Assembly (NCBI GenBank): GCA_002070965.1
Contig: MWEH01000192.1
Location: 1-33,965 of the forward strand
DNA length: 33,965 nucleotides
Reading direction: 5' to 3'
DNA from: Firmicutes bacterium ADurb.Bin080
GTDB taxonomy: Bacteria; Bacillota; Clostridia; Christensenellales; DTU072
How positions within the stretch are numbered: position 1 is the stretch's first letter; each line of letters opens with the position of its first letter. A model generated the notes under the pieces. It worked only from the letters and a program-made list of their open reading frames with translations. It ran no database searches and had not been told where the DNA came from. Position numbers and translations under genes: made by a program. Below are positions 7,630 through 15,416 of the stretch, piece after piece.

Positions 7630-8832
7630 ATGAACGTTATTAAAAAAATTGCATCTAGAGTTTTTCAGGGGGCCATGTATATCGTTACTCCCTTTTTACC
7701 TTGGAGAAAACCTGAATTATTAGTTGGAGAGAACAAAATCTTGGAACTTCCAAACTTAATAAAGAAGCAAGGTTTGTCAAAAGTCCTTGTTGTCACAAGC
7801 AAAGACTTAATTGATCTAGGATTACTGAATGGACTTTTTACCCAGATGAAAAATGATTCCCTTGAATATGTTGTTTATGATGGAACAATCCCTAATCCAA
7901 CGATAGACAATATTGAAGAAGGACTCGCGCTCTATAACGAGAATAATTGCCAAGGGATAATTGCTTTTGGAGGTGGATCTCCTATGGATTGTGCTAAGGG
8001 AATCGGAGCAAGAGTGGCTAGACCCGATAAGAAAGTATCTCAAATGAAGGGGCTATTGAAAATATTAAAGAAGCTTCCTCTTGTTTTTGCTGTGCCAACA
8101 ACTGCTGGGACTGGGTCAGAAGTAACTGTTGCTGCAGTAATAACTGACAGTTCTACTCATGAAAAATATCCAATAAATGACCCTATGCTAATCCCGAGAT
8201 TTGCTGTTTTGGATCCTCTTTTGACTCTGGGCTTACCAAAAGGAATTACTTCAACTACAGGTGTTGATGCTCTAACTCATGCTGTCGAAGCCTATATTGG
8301 AAAGGGTAATACTTCAGAAACAAAGGATATGGCCGAAAAAGCAGTTAAGTTAATCCATGATAACTTGTATACTGCGTATTCAAATGGCAAGGATATCGAA
8401 GCACGTATGAATATGCAACTTGCAGCTCATTACGCAGGTATTGCCTTTACACGTGCTTATGTCGGGTATGTCCATGCAATAGCACATTCCTTGGGTGGAC
8501 AATATAGTATTCCTCACGGGCTTGCGAATGCGATTATATTACCACATGTACTTGAATACTATGGAGATACAGTTTATGATAAACTTTCTTCTCTTGCCAA
8601 AATTGTAGGGATTGTTGGGATAAGCTCAAAGGAAAAGGCAGAAAGATTTATTCAATGGATAAAAGATTTGAACAAGAGTATGGGAATCCCAAATAAGGTA
8701 CCCGGAATAATTGAAGAAGATATACCTGTACTTGTAAAAAGGGCTCTCTCTGAAGCAAATCCTCTTTACCCAGTTCCAAAATTTATGGACGAAAAAGATA
8801 TGAACGCAATGTACCACCAGATTATGGCATAG
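7630..8832 (+). CDS. Iron-containing alcohol dehydrogenase
   Basis: This is a 400-residue group III (Fe-dependent) alcohol dehydrogenase. The NAD(P)-binding signature GGGSPMD is at residues 114-120 and PTTAGTGSE follows near 156-164. The four metal ligands expected from FucO-type enzymes can be placed at Asp213 and His217 (DALTHAVEAY), His282 and His296 (HAIAHSLGG...PHG). All are present, so the enzyme should be active on a short alcohol, aldehyde or diol; which one is not determined. The first ~30 residues, with a hydrophobic stretch, are longer than in many homologues. It is the first gene of a pair with hflX, with operator-like repeats upstream that suggest regulated expression. Confidence 0.9.
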   Translation: MNVIKKIASRVFQGAMYIVTPFLPWRKPELLVGENKILELPNLIKKQGLSKVLVVTSKDLIDLGLLNGLFTQMKNDSLEYVVYDGTIPNPTIDNIEEGLALYNENNCQGIIAFGGGSPMDCAKGIGARVARPDKKVSQMKGLLKILKKLPLVFAVPTTAGTGSEVTVAAVITDSSTHEKYPINDPMLIPRFAVLDPLLTLGLPKGITSTTGVDALTHAVEAYIGKGNTSETKDMAEKAVKLIHDNLYTAYSNGKDIEARMNMQLAAHYAGIAFTRAYVGYVHAIAHSLGGQYSIPHGLANAIILPHVLEYYGDTVYDKLSSLAKIVGIVGISSKEKAERFIQWIKDLNKSMGIPNKVPGIIEEDIPVLVKRALSEANPLYPVPKFMDEKDMNAMYHQIMA

Positions 8833-8844
8833 CTAAAAATATTA

Positions 8845-10026
8845 ATGAACAAAGCGCCGTTTAATAGCAAGAATGAATTTCCAAATGTAATTTTAGCTTA
8901 TGTAAATTGTAAGCCTTTGACAAATTGGGAAGTAGAGGAATTTTATAGTTTAACTAATTCTGCTGGCTATAACGTAGCTGGGTATATTTTTCAACAAAGA
9001 GAAACTCCTGATGGACGATACTACATTGGGCTCGGTAAACTAAATGACCTTAAATCAGTATCTTTAGCTACAAAATCTTCCAAAATAATTTTTTATAATG
9101 AGCTTAAAGGCCATCAATTTTTTCAATTGGAAAAAGAGCTTGGAATAGAAGTAATCGATAGGACTATGCTTATAATAGAAATTTTTTCGAAAAACGCTGT
9201 GTCTAATGAAGGGAAACTTCAAGTTGAATTGATGTATAAGAAGAAAATGCTCCCTCGTATTATGGGGCAGGGTTTAGTTATGTCAAATCAAGGAGGGGGA
9301 GGGGCTGGCGGTACCGGAGCTAGAAGAGGAATAGGAGAACAGCAAAAGGAACTAGATAAAAGAACTATTAAAAATGAAATTAAACAGCTCGAAAATAAAC
9401 TTGAAAAATTATCTGAAGAAAGGGCAATTCGAAGGAAAAATCGAGAAAGAAATAGATGCTTTACAATTTCCTTAGTCGGCTATACAAATGCTGGGAAAAC
9501 TACTTTGATGAATGCCTTATCAAATACTAATGCGGAAGCAAAAGATCAGCTTTTTGTGACACTTGACCCCCTTAGTCGAAGAATCAGCACAATTATGGGA
9601 AGAGAAATTCTTTTAACAGATACTGTAGGTTTCATTTCTAATTTACCCCATGAATTTGTAAGAGCTTTCAGGTCTACTCTGGAAGAAACCATTAGTTCCG
9701 ACTTGATATTGCATGTTGTTGATGGGTCTTCTCCTGTTGCATATGAGCAGTATAACGTCGTAAATTCAGTTCTTGACTCTATTGGTGCTTCACAAGTTCC
9801 ATCAATCACAGTCGTAAATAAGTCTGACTGTGGCATTTTTAGTTTTGTTCCTCATTCTGATAATTTTGTCGCAATTAGTGCAAAAAATCGTATTAATCTG
9901 GATAGTCTGATAAAAATAATTAACAAATTTTTAACCCAAAAAATCGAATCTGAAAAGGTGATTATAAGTAAAAATAATTTTGTTGGGTTATTTGAAGAGG
10001 ATTCTACAACAACGCTATCAAAGTAA
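8845..10026 (+). CDS. hflX: GTPase HflX (ribosome-associated)
   Basis: This 393-residue GTPase of the Obg-HflX group binds the 50S subunit and splits stalled or stressed ribosomes. It has an N-terminal HflX domain, a glycine-rich stretch (QGGGGAGGTGARRG), a charged helical linker (about 168-200), then the G domain. G1 is GYTNAGKT (212-219), G3 is DTVGF from Asp259, and G4 is NKSD (325-328). The C-terminus is short after the G domain. ATG 8845 lies 12 bases after the alcohol dehydrogenase stop, and the gap (CTAAAAATATTA) has no Shine-Dalgarno sequence, so expression probably depends on translational coupling. The two genes are not known functional partners; the pairing may only be an operon accident. 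Confidence 0.92.
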   Translation: MNKAPFNSKNEFPNVILAYVNCKPLTNWEVEEFYSLTNSAGYNVAGYIFQQRETPDGRYYIGLGKLNDLKSVSLATKSSKIIFYNELKGHQFFQLEKELGIEVIDRTMLIIEIFSKNAVSNEGKLQVELMYKKKMLPRIMGQGLVMSNQGGGGAGGTGARRGIGEQQKELDKRTIKNEIKQLENKLEKLSEERAIRRKNRERNRCFTISLVGYTNAGKTTLMNALSNTNAEAKDQLFVTLDPLSRRISTIMGREILLTDTVGFISNLPHEFVRAFRSTLEETISSDLILHVVDGSSPVAYEQYNVVNSVLDSIGASQVPSITVVNKSDCGIFSFVPHSDNFVAISAKNRINLDSLIKIINKFLTQKIESEKVIISKNNFVGLFEEDSTTTLSK

Positions 10027-10072
10027 CTCTCTTTTATATAATATTACTCACTAAAACTACTATTGCGAATGC

Positions 10073-10101
10073 TTGAAAAGGCTGTATTTTTGATATATAC
10101 T
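10073..10101 (+). promoter_or_regulatory. Promoter of the SRP RNA gene
   Basis: TTGAAA (10073-10078), exactly 17 bp, then TATACT (10096-10101). The start site predicted 7 bases later, about 10108, coincides with the first base of the RNA's closing helix, which supports both calls. Confidence 0.8.
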
Positions 10102-10107
10102 ATAATT

Positions 10108-10376
10108 CCGTGCTATATGGGGAGCTGGCGGTGCCCTGTAACCTGCAACCCGCCATAGCAGGATAGAACACCCACCGAGGCATTCTCTATGGAAAACCGG
10201 TACGAATAAGGGATGTTGATAACAAGGTCTTGTGCAATTTTGCGTTGTGAACCGTGTCAGAGCTTGACCGCAGCAGCACTAAACAAATAGTGAGATGTGC
10301 CACAAGGAAGCTTTGGAGGAGTTACCTATTCGATATACGATTCGGTAGGACTTGTCGGAGTGGGCGCACGGGTTTT
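10108..10376 (+). ncRNA. ffs: Signal recognition particle RNA, large (Alu-containing) bacterial type
   Basis: About 269 nt. It is the RNA scaffold that binds Ffh and directs ribosomes making membrane proteins to the translocon. The 5' part (GGGGAGCTGGCGGTGCCCTG and CCGCCATAGCAGG) matches the Alu domain of the Bacillus/Clostridium scRNA. The ends pair exactly: CCGTGC at 10108-10113 with GCACGG at 10366-10371, followed by TTTT. The Ffh-binding domain is at 10254-10279: GUGU pairs with GCAC around the conserved symmetric loop (CAGA opposite AGCA). The apical part is GC-UUGACC-GC (10262-10271) instead of the common UCC-GGAA-GGA. It has the same length, so alignment is clear, but the loop is of the UGAC (URRC) type with a U-C mismatch beneath it. 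The 3' end is approximate. Confidence 0.9.
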
Positions 10377-10510
10377 GTCAGAGTACCAATTTTTTATCGT
10401 TTCAAGAACATTTTCTCAATACTTTTTTGCTTTATATCACGTGTTCTGTTAGGAACCCAATTTTTATCGTTTTAAATACATCTTCAATAAACTTTTAGCT
10501 TTACGTCTTT
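10372..10510 (+). repeat. Diverged tandem repeat (period about 71 bp) after the SRP RNA
   Basis: The segment starting GTTTTGTCAGAGTACCAATT (10372) is repeated from 10443 as GTTCTGTTAGGAACCCAATT. Both copies continue with a TTTTTATCGTTT core, a CAAT(A)AACTTTT-like stretch and GCTTTA. The first copy begins inside the 3' tail of the SRP RNA. No open frame or strong hairpin is seen in it; it ends before the promoter at 10545. This stretch explains most of the gene-free DNA between the RNA and the next gene. Confidence 0.65.
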
Positions 10511-10544
10511 TTAAGCATAATAGTATATTAAATATTAGGCTTGC

Positions 10545-10573
10545 TTGACAGTTATTAACAGTGAGATTATAAT
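10545..10573 (+). promoter_or_regulatory. Perfect consensus promoter of the small lipoprotein gene
   Basis: TTGACA (10545-10550), 17 bp, TATAAT (10568-10573). It is a full match at both boxes and should be strong; transcription would start near 10580, giving a very short leader. Confidence 0.85.
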
Positions 10574-10596
10574 TTACTAAAATATATTAAAGGCTC

Positions 10597-10962
10597 ATGG
10601 TGAATGCGATGAAATCAAAGTTTATTGTTTTATTATTGTTGATTTCCGTTGGATGTACTCTTTTATTGTTTGGTTGTGCTCCAGAGGAAGAATCTTTACC
10701 TCAAATTTTATCTATCAAAGCAAAGTTAGATGCTACGGTAAATTATTCAGTTGGAGACACCTTTGATTCTAGCAAAATTTCAGTTACAGCCATATTAGAT
10801 GATGAAACAGAAAGAAATGTTGAAACAGTATCTGCAATTGTTTATGATACCTCTGAATTGCATTTAGATACTCAAAACGTTTTCACTGAAAGTGGTACTT
10901 TTAATCTAGTGATTAATTACTCAACTTTTTCTACTCAATTAGAAATCGTTGTTTCTGAATAA
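10597..10962 (+). CDS. Small lipoprotein with Ig-like fold (hypothetical)
   Basis: The 121-residue protein has a type II signal peptide: basic MKSK, a hydrophobic core and a lipobox LFGC with Cys at residue 27. The mature part of about 95 residues contains YSVGDTFDSSKISVTAILDDE and ends in beta-strand-like sequence (TFNLVINYST...LEIVVS). This resembles bacterial Ig-like (Big_3-type) domains found on surface proteins. It would sit on the outer face of the membrane. Alternative starts are GTG 10600 and ATG 10609; AAAGG lies just before 10597 at short spacing. A perfect promoter drives it and a terminator hairpin follows 9 bases after the stop. The function is unknown. Confidence 0.75.
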   Translation: MVNAMKSKFIVLLLLISVGCTLLLFGCAPEEESLPQILSIKAKLDATVNYSVGDTFDSSKISVTAILDDETERNVETVSAIVYDTSELHLDTQNVFTESGTFNLVINYSTFSTQLEIVVSE

Positions 10963-10971
10963 TTAAGAAAT

Positions 10972-11004
10972 AAGGCCAGATATATACTGGCCTTTTATAT
11001 TTTT
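10972..11004 (+). terminator. Hairpin terminator between the lipoprotein gene and proS
   Basis: Stem AAGGCCAG (10972-10979), loop ATATATA, stem CTGGCCTT (10987-10994), then TTATATTTTT. Only 15 bases separate it from the proS ribosome binding site, so it either ends the lipoprotein transcript or lets part of it through to proS. Confidence 0.8.
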
Positions 11005-11021
11005 CTTTCGAGGATATGTAT

Positions 11022-12731
11022 ATGCTAATGTCAAAACTTGTAGGAGAGAGGACAAAAACAATCCCCTCCGAAGCTGTAATAAAAAGCCATATTATGTTGT
11101 TGAAAGCTGGTTTTATTAAGCTTGTAACAAACGGAGTGTGGACTTTGTCTATGCCGGCGAAAAGGATTGCTGAAAATATTCAAAGAATAATTAGGGAAGA
11201 AATGGATTCCATTGGGGGACAAGAGTGTCTTTTCCCAGTAGTTATGCCAAGAGATCTTTGGGAAGAAAGTGGCAGATTTAATTCTATTGGCGACGAAATG
11301 GTTAGATTCAAGGACCGTAATGACAGAGATTTAGTTTTAGGAATGACTCACGAAGAGGCGGCAGTACACTTTGTTCGAGACTCTGTAAAATCATATCAAC
11401 AGTTGCCATTTATGATTTATCAAATTCAAACTAAATTTAGAGATGAAGCTCGTTCAAGAGGTGGCCTGATAAGAGTGAGAGAGTTTACAATGAAGGATGG
11501 TTATTCATTTCATGAAACTCAGGATGATTTGGCTGATTATTACGAAAAGGTCTATGAAGCATATTTTCGGATATTTTCTCGTATAGGCTTAAAAAATTTT
11601 ATAGCAGTAAAATCTGATACGGGGATGATGGGAGGAAGCATAGCACATGAATATATGCTACTCACTGATGTTGGCGAGGACACCTTGATAATATGCCCCA
11701 ATTGTGATTACAAGGCGAATATGGAAGTAGCCGAGTGCAAGCCTAGAATCAATGAGATTGAAGATTCTTTGCAATTAGAAGAAGTTTTTACTGGTTCAGC
11801 TAAAGAGATAAAAGAAGTAAGTTCTTTCCTAGGAGAGATTAGTGAGAAAAAAATTATAAAAGCGGTATGTTACAACATTAAGGGAGACTCGGACAAAACA
11901 GTTTTATGCTTTATTCGTGGAGATTTAGAAATTAATGAAGCAAAGCTTAAAAAAGTACTAAAAGCCGAAATAGTCCCAGCTAATCTTTCTGGGACAAGTA
12001 TTGTTCCGGGAAACATTGGTCCAGTTAAGTTAGAAGAATCCTCTAAACTAATAATGATTTATGACAAATCATTAATGAATTGTAGAAATATGGTATGTGG
12101 AGCAAACAAAGAAGGATATCATTTAATAAATGTATGCTTAGACAGAGACTTTTATGTCCCAGAGTTTCATGATATTTCTAAAGTTAATGATCAGGATTTT
12201 TGCCCCAAATGTGGTGCAAGACTTAAAATAAACAATGGTATTGAGATAGGAAACATCTTTCAACTTGGAACTAAGTATACAAAAAGCATGGAGATGAAAG
12301 TACTTAATAGAGATGGAAAGGAAATAAATCCTATAATGGGCTGTTATGGGATAGGAATAGGAAGGGCAATTTCTGCTATCGCGGAAGAGTATGCAGACGA
12401 TAAAGGCCTTAACTGGCCAATATCTGTTGCTCCATGGAAAGTCTATATTTGCGCCCTTAGGATTGATAATCAGAATATTCTTTTGAAAGCTAACGATTTA
12501 TATGATAAACTAAGTAAAGCAGGGGTAGAAACGATTTTTGATGATAGAGAGGCGTCACCGGGGTTTAAATTTGCAGATTGTGATCTTATGGGTATTCCAA
12601 TTCGCTTAGTGATCAGTCCGAGATCGTTAGAAAAAAATGTTGTGGAACTTCAAAAAAGAGATGGGTCTTTAAAGGAAGAAGTTCCGTATGAAAAGTGTGT
12701 TGAAAGGATTATCCAGCTTTGTAGAGAGTAA
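11022..12731 (+). CDS. proS: Prolyl-tRNA synthetase (bacterial type with editing insertion)
   Basis: This class II synthetase of 569 residues charges tRNA-Pro in the cytoplasm. The length and order are those of bacterial ProRS. The N-terminal catalytic part has THEEAAVHFVRD (motif-2 region follows as RDEARSRGGLIRVREFTMKD). An inserted YbaK-like editing domain of about 180 residues (roughly 225-405) begins after CPNCDYKANMEVAEC and removes mischarged alanine. The second catalytic part follows (GCYGIGIGR) and then the anticodon-binding domain. ATG 11022 is preferred: GAGGA is 7 bases upstream, whereas ATG 11016 is only 1 base from it. No T-box leader or own promoter is visible; expression seems to need read-through of the hairpin at 10972 or a promoter inside the preceding gene. 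Confidence 0.95.
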   Translation: MLMSKLVGERTKTIPSEAVIKSHIMLLKAGFIKLVTNGVWTLSMPAKRIAENIQRIIREEMDSIGGQECLFPVVMPRDLWEESGRFNSIGDEMVRFKDRNDRDLVLGMTHEEAAVHFVRDSVKSYQQLPFMIYQIQTKFRDEARSRGGLIRVREFTMKDGYSFHETQDDLADYYEKVYEAYFRIFSRIGLKNFIAVKSDTGMMGGSIAHEYMLLTDVGEDTLIICPNCDYKANMEVAECKPRINEIEDSLQLEEVFTGSAKEIKEVSSFLGEISEKKIIKAVCYNIKGDSDKTVLCFIRGDLEINEAKLKKVLKAEIVPANLSGTSIVPGNIGPVKLEESSKLIMIYDKSLMNCRNMVCGANKEGYHLINVCLDRDFYVPEFHDISKVNDQDFCPKCGARLKINNGIEIGNIFQLGTKYTKSMEMKVLNRDGKEINPIMGCYGIGIGRAISAIAEEYADDKGLNWPISVAPWKVYICALRIDNQNILLKANDLYDKLSKAGVETIFDDREASPGFKFADCDLMGIPIRLVISPRSLEKNVVELQKRDGSLKEEVPYEKCVERIIQLCRE

Positions 12732-12785
12732 ATGATTCTTGTTTGATGTCAATCTCGGCTCTGTTGGAGAAAAGGGAGAGACTTG

Positions 12786-14501
12786 GTGCAGAAAAGAACA
12801 AGATTTTTTGTATTATTTTTATCTTTAGTAGTTTTTCTCATTTTATCCATTGGGCTGGTTTCGTGTGGCCCAGATGTTCCTCCTTCAAACAATAATAACA
12901 ATGATGATGAGGATGAGTGGTATACCGAAGGATTTACCAAGGGTACATTAGAGCAAGCAAATGAAACTGATATGATTACGGATTTAATCAATAGTTTTGC
13001 CAATCAAGTGAGAAACGCCAGTACTGTTAAGGTTAACAATTTATACCCTAAATACTCTCTAGATATGGGACTTACTATAGTCCTTGACAATGTTCCTGGA
13101 AGAGTAGCATTTCAAGTGAATGGAGATATAGAAAATTACCAAAACCGGTCTTTACATTTGGCAGTTTATAAGGGTGAAGGAAACGACGAAGAGCTATTTT
13201 TGCAAATAAATGTCTTGCCTTTGAATGAGACGCAGGCGGATTTGTTTATAGCGTTAAAAGGCCCCGAAGGCTTTACGAAGATAACGATGAAAATTTTTAC
13301 ATCGGCACTCGATAAAATATTCCCTATGACATTAGGTAGCACTTTTGATTCAAGCGTAAACGGAATAGCCACTGTTATTGGCTCATACTTAGCGTTTGAT
13401 TCTGAAATGAAATATGAGTATAAAAAGACTGGAACAAACTATTATACACGCCACTACAACATAGTAGTCGATCTAAAAACTACATTGGCTAGACTTATAA
13501 AAAATATTGAGGGAGTTCCAGGCATTACCGAACTTAAGTCAGAATTAGAATTTTTCTTTTCAAATATTTTAGGGGTGGATGCATCGACTGAAAGCTCTAT
13601 TAATTCTTCGATGCCACCAATGGAAGTCGAGATTGATTTTTTCACAGAAAAGGGTATAGCCAGCTCATTTGCAGGTTCAGATTCAATTTTGTCCAAACTT
13701 ATGTTAAACGTTATAGTTTCTGAGGATATTAATACTGTAAATACGAATCCCAGATTTAAAGGAGAGAGATTGGAAGCTCAAATTGACTGGGACAAAATTA
13801 TTGTTCGTAGGAATGTCCTAAATGAAAATATGCCAGATAGGGAAGACTTGCTTATAGACGACCCTTTAAATCATAATCCAGAAGCATACATAATATATAA
13901 TCATGATGGTCCACTTGCGATTAGACTTGAGGGAAAATATGAGGGTGATTTTGTCGAAGAGGAGAAAGAATTACATATCGGTTTTAAATATAACTATTAC
14001 CAGCCAGACGGGTCTGATGATGAGTTTTGTTTTAGGGTATTTGATGATGATGATGATATTATTGCAATCTATTACAAAAATAATTATGCACAATTCATAG
14101 GTTTTTCTGAAGAGCCATTTTCTTTTCCTTTTAGCTCCGCAGCATTCTTATTAAGTGGAGGCGGGGCCTCAGAGATAGAGGAAGAAGATTTATTTTTTAA
14201 GATAGTGACTTATTTGGTTGGTTCAGTACATTTGCTCGATGTAGACGAAACGACAATAACAATAGAAACTCAGCATCTTTCTGCAGTGTTAGGAATCAGC
14301 GTTGAATCCTTCTCGAATGCATTAAACCAGGCTTATACTGATGCTGGAGGAACGGGATCTCTTTCAGATATTTTGGCCGAAAACGGTATTGATTTAGAAG
14401 ATTTTTTGAATGAAAGAACATTTGAAATAAAAATCAGTATGGATGAAGAATTTATAGAAATTTTTGACTCTATCCCAGATTTGGAAGCTATGGAAGACTA
14501 A
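12786..14501 (+). CDS. Large lipoprotein of unknown function
   Basis: The 571-residue protein starts with basic residues, a long hydrophobic core and a lipobox GLVSC (Cys at about residue 27), then a low-complexity acidic linker (SNNNNNDDEDEW). I recognise no domain. The remainder is soluble, strongly acidic and alternates hydrophobic and polar residues as in beta-rich folds. Segments such as DMGLTIVLDNVPGRVAFQVNG, and later repeats of the same style, suggest lipid-binding beta-sheet layers, but this is only an impression. GTG 12786 is chosen because GGGAG is 7 bases upstream; TTG 12783 is possible. It lies 54 bases after proS with no promoter between, so it is probably cotranscribed. It converges with dapB and I see no convincing terminator in between. 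Confidence 0.75.
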   Translation: MQKRTRFFVLFLSLVVFLILSIGLVSCGPDVPPSNNNNNDDEDEWYTEGFTKGTLEQANETDMITDLINSFANQVRNASTVKVNNLYPKYSLDMGLTIVLDNVPGRVAFQVNGDIENYQNRSLHLAVYKGEGNDEELFLQINVLPLNETQADLFIALKGPEGFTKITMKIFTSALDKIFPMTLGSTFDSSVNGIATVIGSYLAFDSEMKYEYKKTGTNYYTRHYNIVVDLKTTLARLIKNIEGVPGITELKSELEFFFSNILGVDASTESSINSSMPPMEVEIDFFTEKGIASSFAGSDSILSKLMLNVIVSEDINTVNTNPRFKGERLEAQIDWDKIIVRRNVLNENMPDREDLLIDDPLNHNPEAYIIYNHDGPLAIRLEGKYEGDFVEEEKELHIGFKYNYYQPDGSDDEFCFRVFDDDDDIIAIYYKNNYAQFIGFSEEPFSFPFSSAAFLLSGGGASEIEEEDLFFKIVTYLVGSVHLLDVDETTITIETQHLSAVLGISVESFSNALNQAYTDAGGTGSLSDILAENGIDLEDFLNERTFEIKISMDEEFIEIFDSIPDLEAMED

Positions 14502-14607
14502 AAAAAAACATTTTTTGCTTAATATGCAATTTTTAAAGATAATAAGTAGTAAAAAAGAGGTAGATGATTATTCAACAAGCTTTGAATCTATTTTGCTGAA
14601 TGTATAT

Positions 14608-15357
14608 CTACATATCAAGTAAAGAATATAAACCAGGATTTCTTCCTATTAGAAAAGATGCAGCTTTTATGCTCCCATAAGCAAAAACAGTCTTGCTCTC
14701 TGCTTCATGTTTAATGGTTATTACCTCATTATTCATAAGGAACATAATTTCGTGTTTCCCAACTACAGAACCTCCACGAATTGAATGCATGCCTATTTCA
14801 TTTGAGTCTCTCTTTCCCGATGATTCATCTCTGCCAACATTTAGAAACCTATTTGGAATGCTTGACTTAACAGCCCCTGCAATCATTAGGGCTGTTCCTG
14901 AAGGGGAGTCGGTTTTTTGATTGTGGTGGGTTTCAATAATTTCAATATCAGAAACATCTCCAACAAGTGAACATGCTCTTTTCACAAGATTGATTAGAGC
15001 GGCAACACCACTAGACATATTGCCTGATTTAAAGATAGGAATATGTCTCGAGGCTTTTTCTATAAGTGTTAAATCATCCGAATTATACCCTGTTGTTGCA
15101 AGGACAGTAGGGACTAAATTATTAGTAGCAAAATTCAATATATCAACTAGAGCTCCTCGTGAGGAAAAATCAATTATTACATCGGGTTTAATAAAATTAT
15201 ATAAAGAAAAGGAAGGAAAGACTTTTATCCCCAATGAAGTTTCATCTGATCCTACTTTGTCAACGCCTGCTATTACTTCAATATTTGGATTTTCTTTTGC
15301 ACAACTAAGAAGAATCCTTCCCATTTTTCCACAAATACCACTTATAACAACTTTCAT
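14608..15357 (-). CDS. dapB: 4-hydroxy-tetrahydrodipicolinate reductase
   Basis: This 249-residue cytoplasmic enzyme reduces the DapA product to tetrahydrodipicolinate with NAD(P)H, for lysine and diaminopimelate. The nucleotide motif is GICGKMG (residues 7-13). The catalytic/substrate signature ETHHNQKTDSPSGTA contains His144, His145 and Lys148 and the SPSGT loop. It is the last gene of the minus-strand asd-dapA-dapB operon; a 59-base gap separates it from dapA, and AAGGAG precedes its ATG. There is no clear terminator in the 106-base convergent gap towards the lipoprotein gene. Confidence 0.95.
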   Translation of the reverse strand: MKVVISGICGKMGRILLSCAKENPNIEVIAGVDKVGSDETSLGIKVFPSFSLYNFIKPDVIIDFSSRGALVDILNFATNNLVPTVLATTGYNSDDLTLIEKASRHIPIFKSGNMSSGVAALINLVKRACSLVGDVSDIEIIETHHNQKTDSPSGTALMIAGAVKSSIPNRFLNVGRDESSGKRDSNEIGMHSIRGGSVVGKHEIMFLMNNEVITIKHEAESKTVFAYGSIKAASFLIGRNPGLYSLLDM

Positions 15358-15416
15358 TTTTTCTCCTTACTTTTCGATTAGTACAGAGTATATGGTTTCA
15401 TCCTATGATAAATTTA

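Noticed and set aside
10254..10475. A 73-codon open frame overlapping the SRP RNA
   Set aside because: The RNA structure, promoter spacing and family match explain the sequence; the frame begins inside the Ffh-binding domain.
14502..14607. Terminator between the convergent lipoprotein gene and dapB
   Set aside because: Only weak 4-5 bp stems (TTGC/GCAA, TTCAA/TTGAA) are present, without a convincing T tract in the right place.
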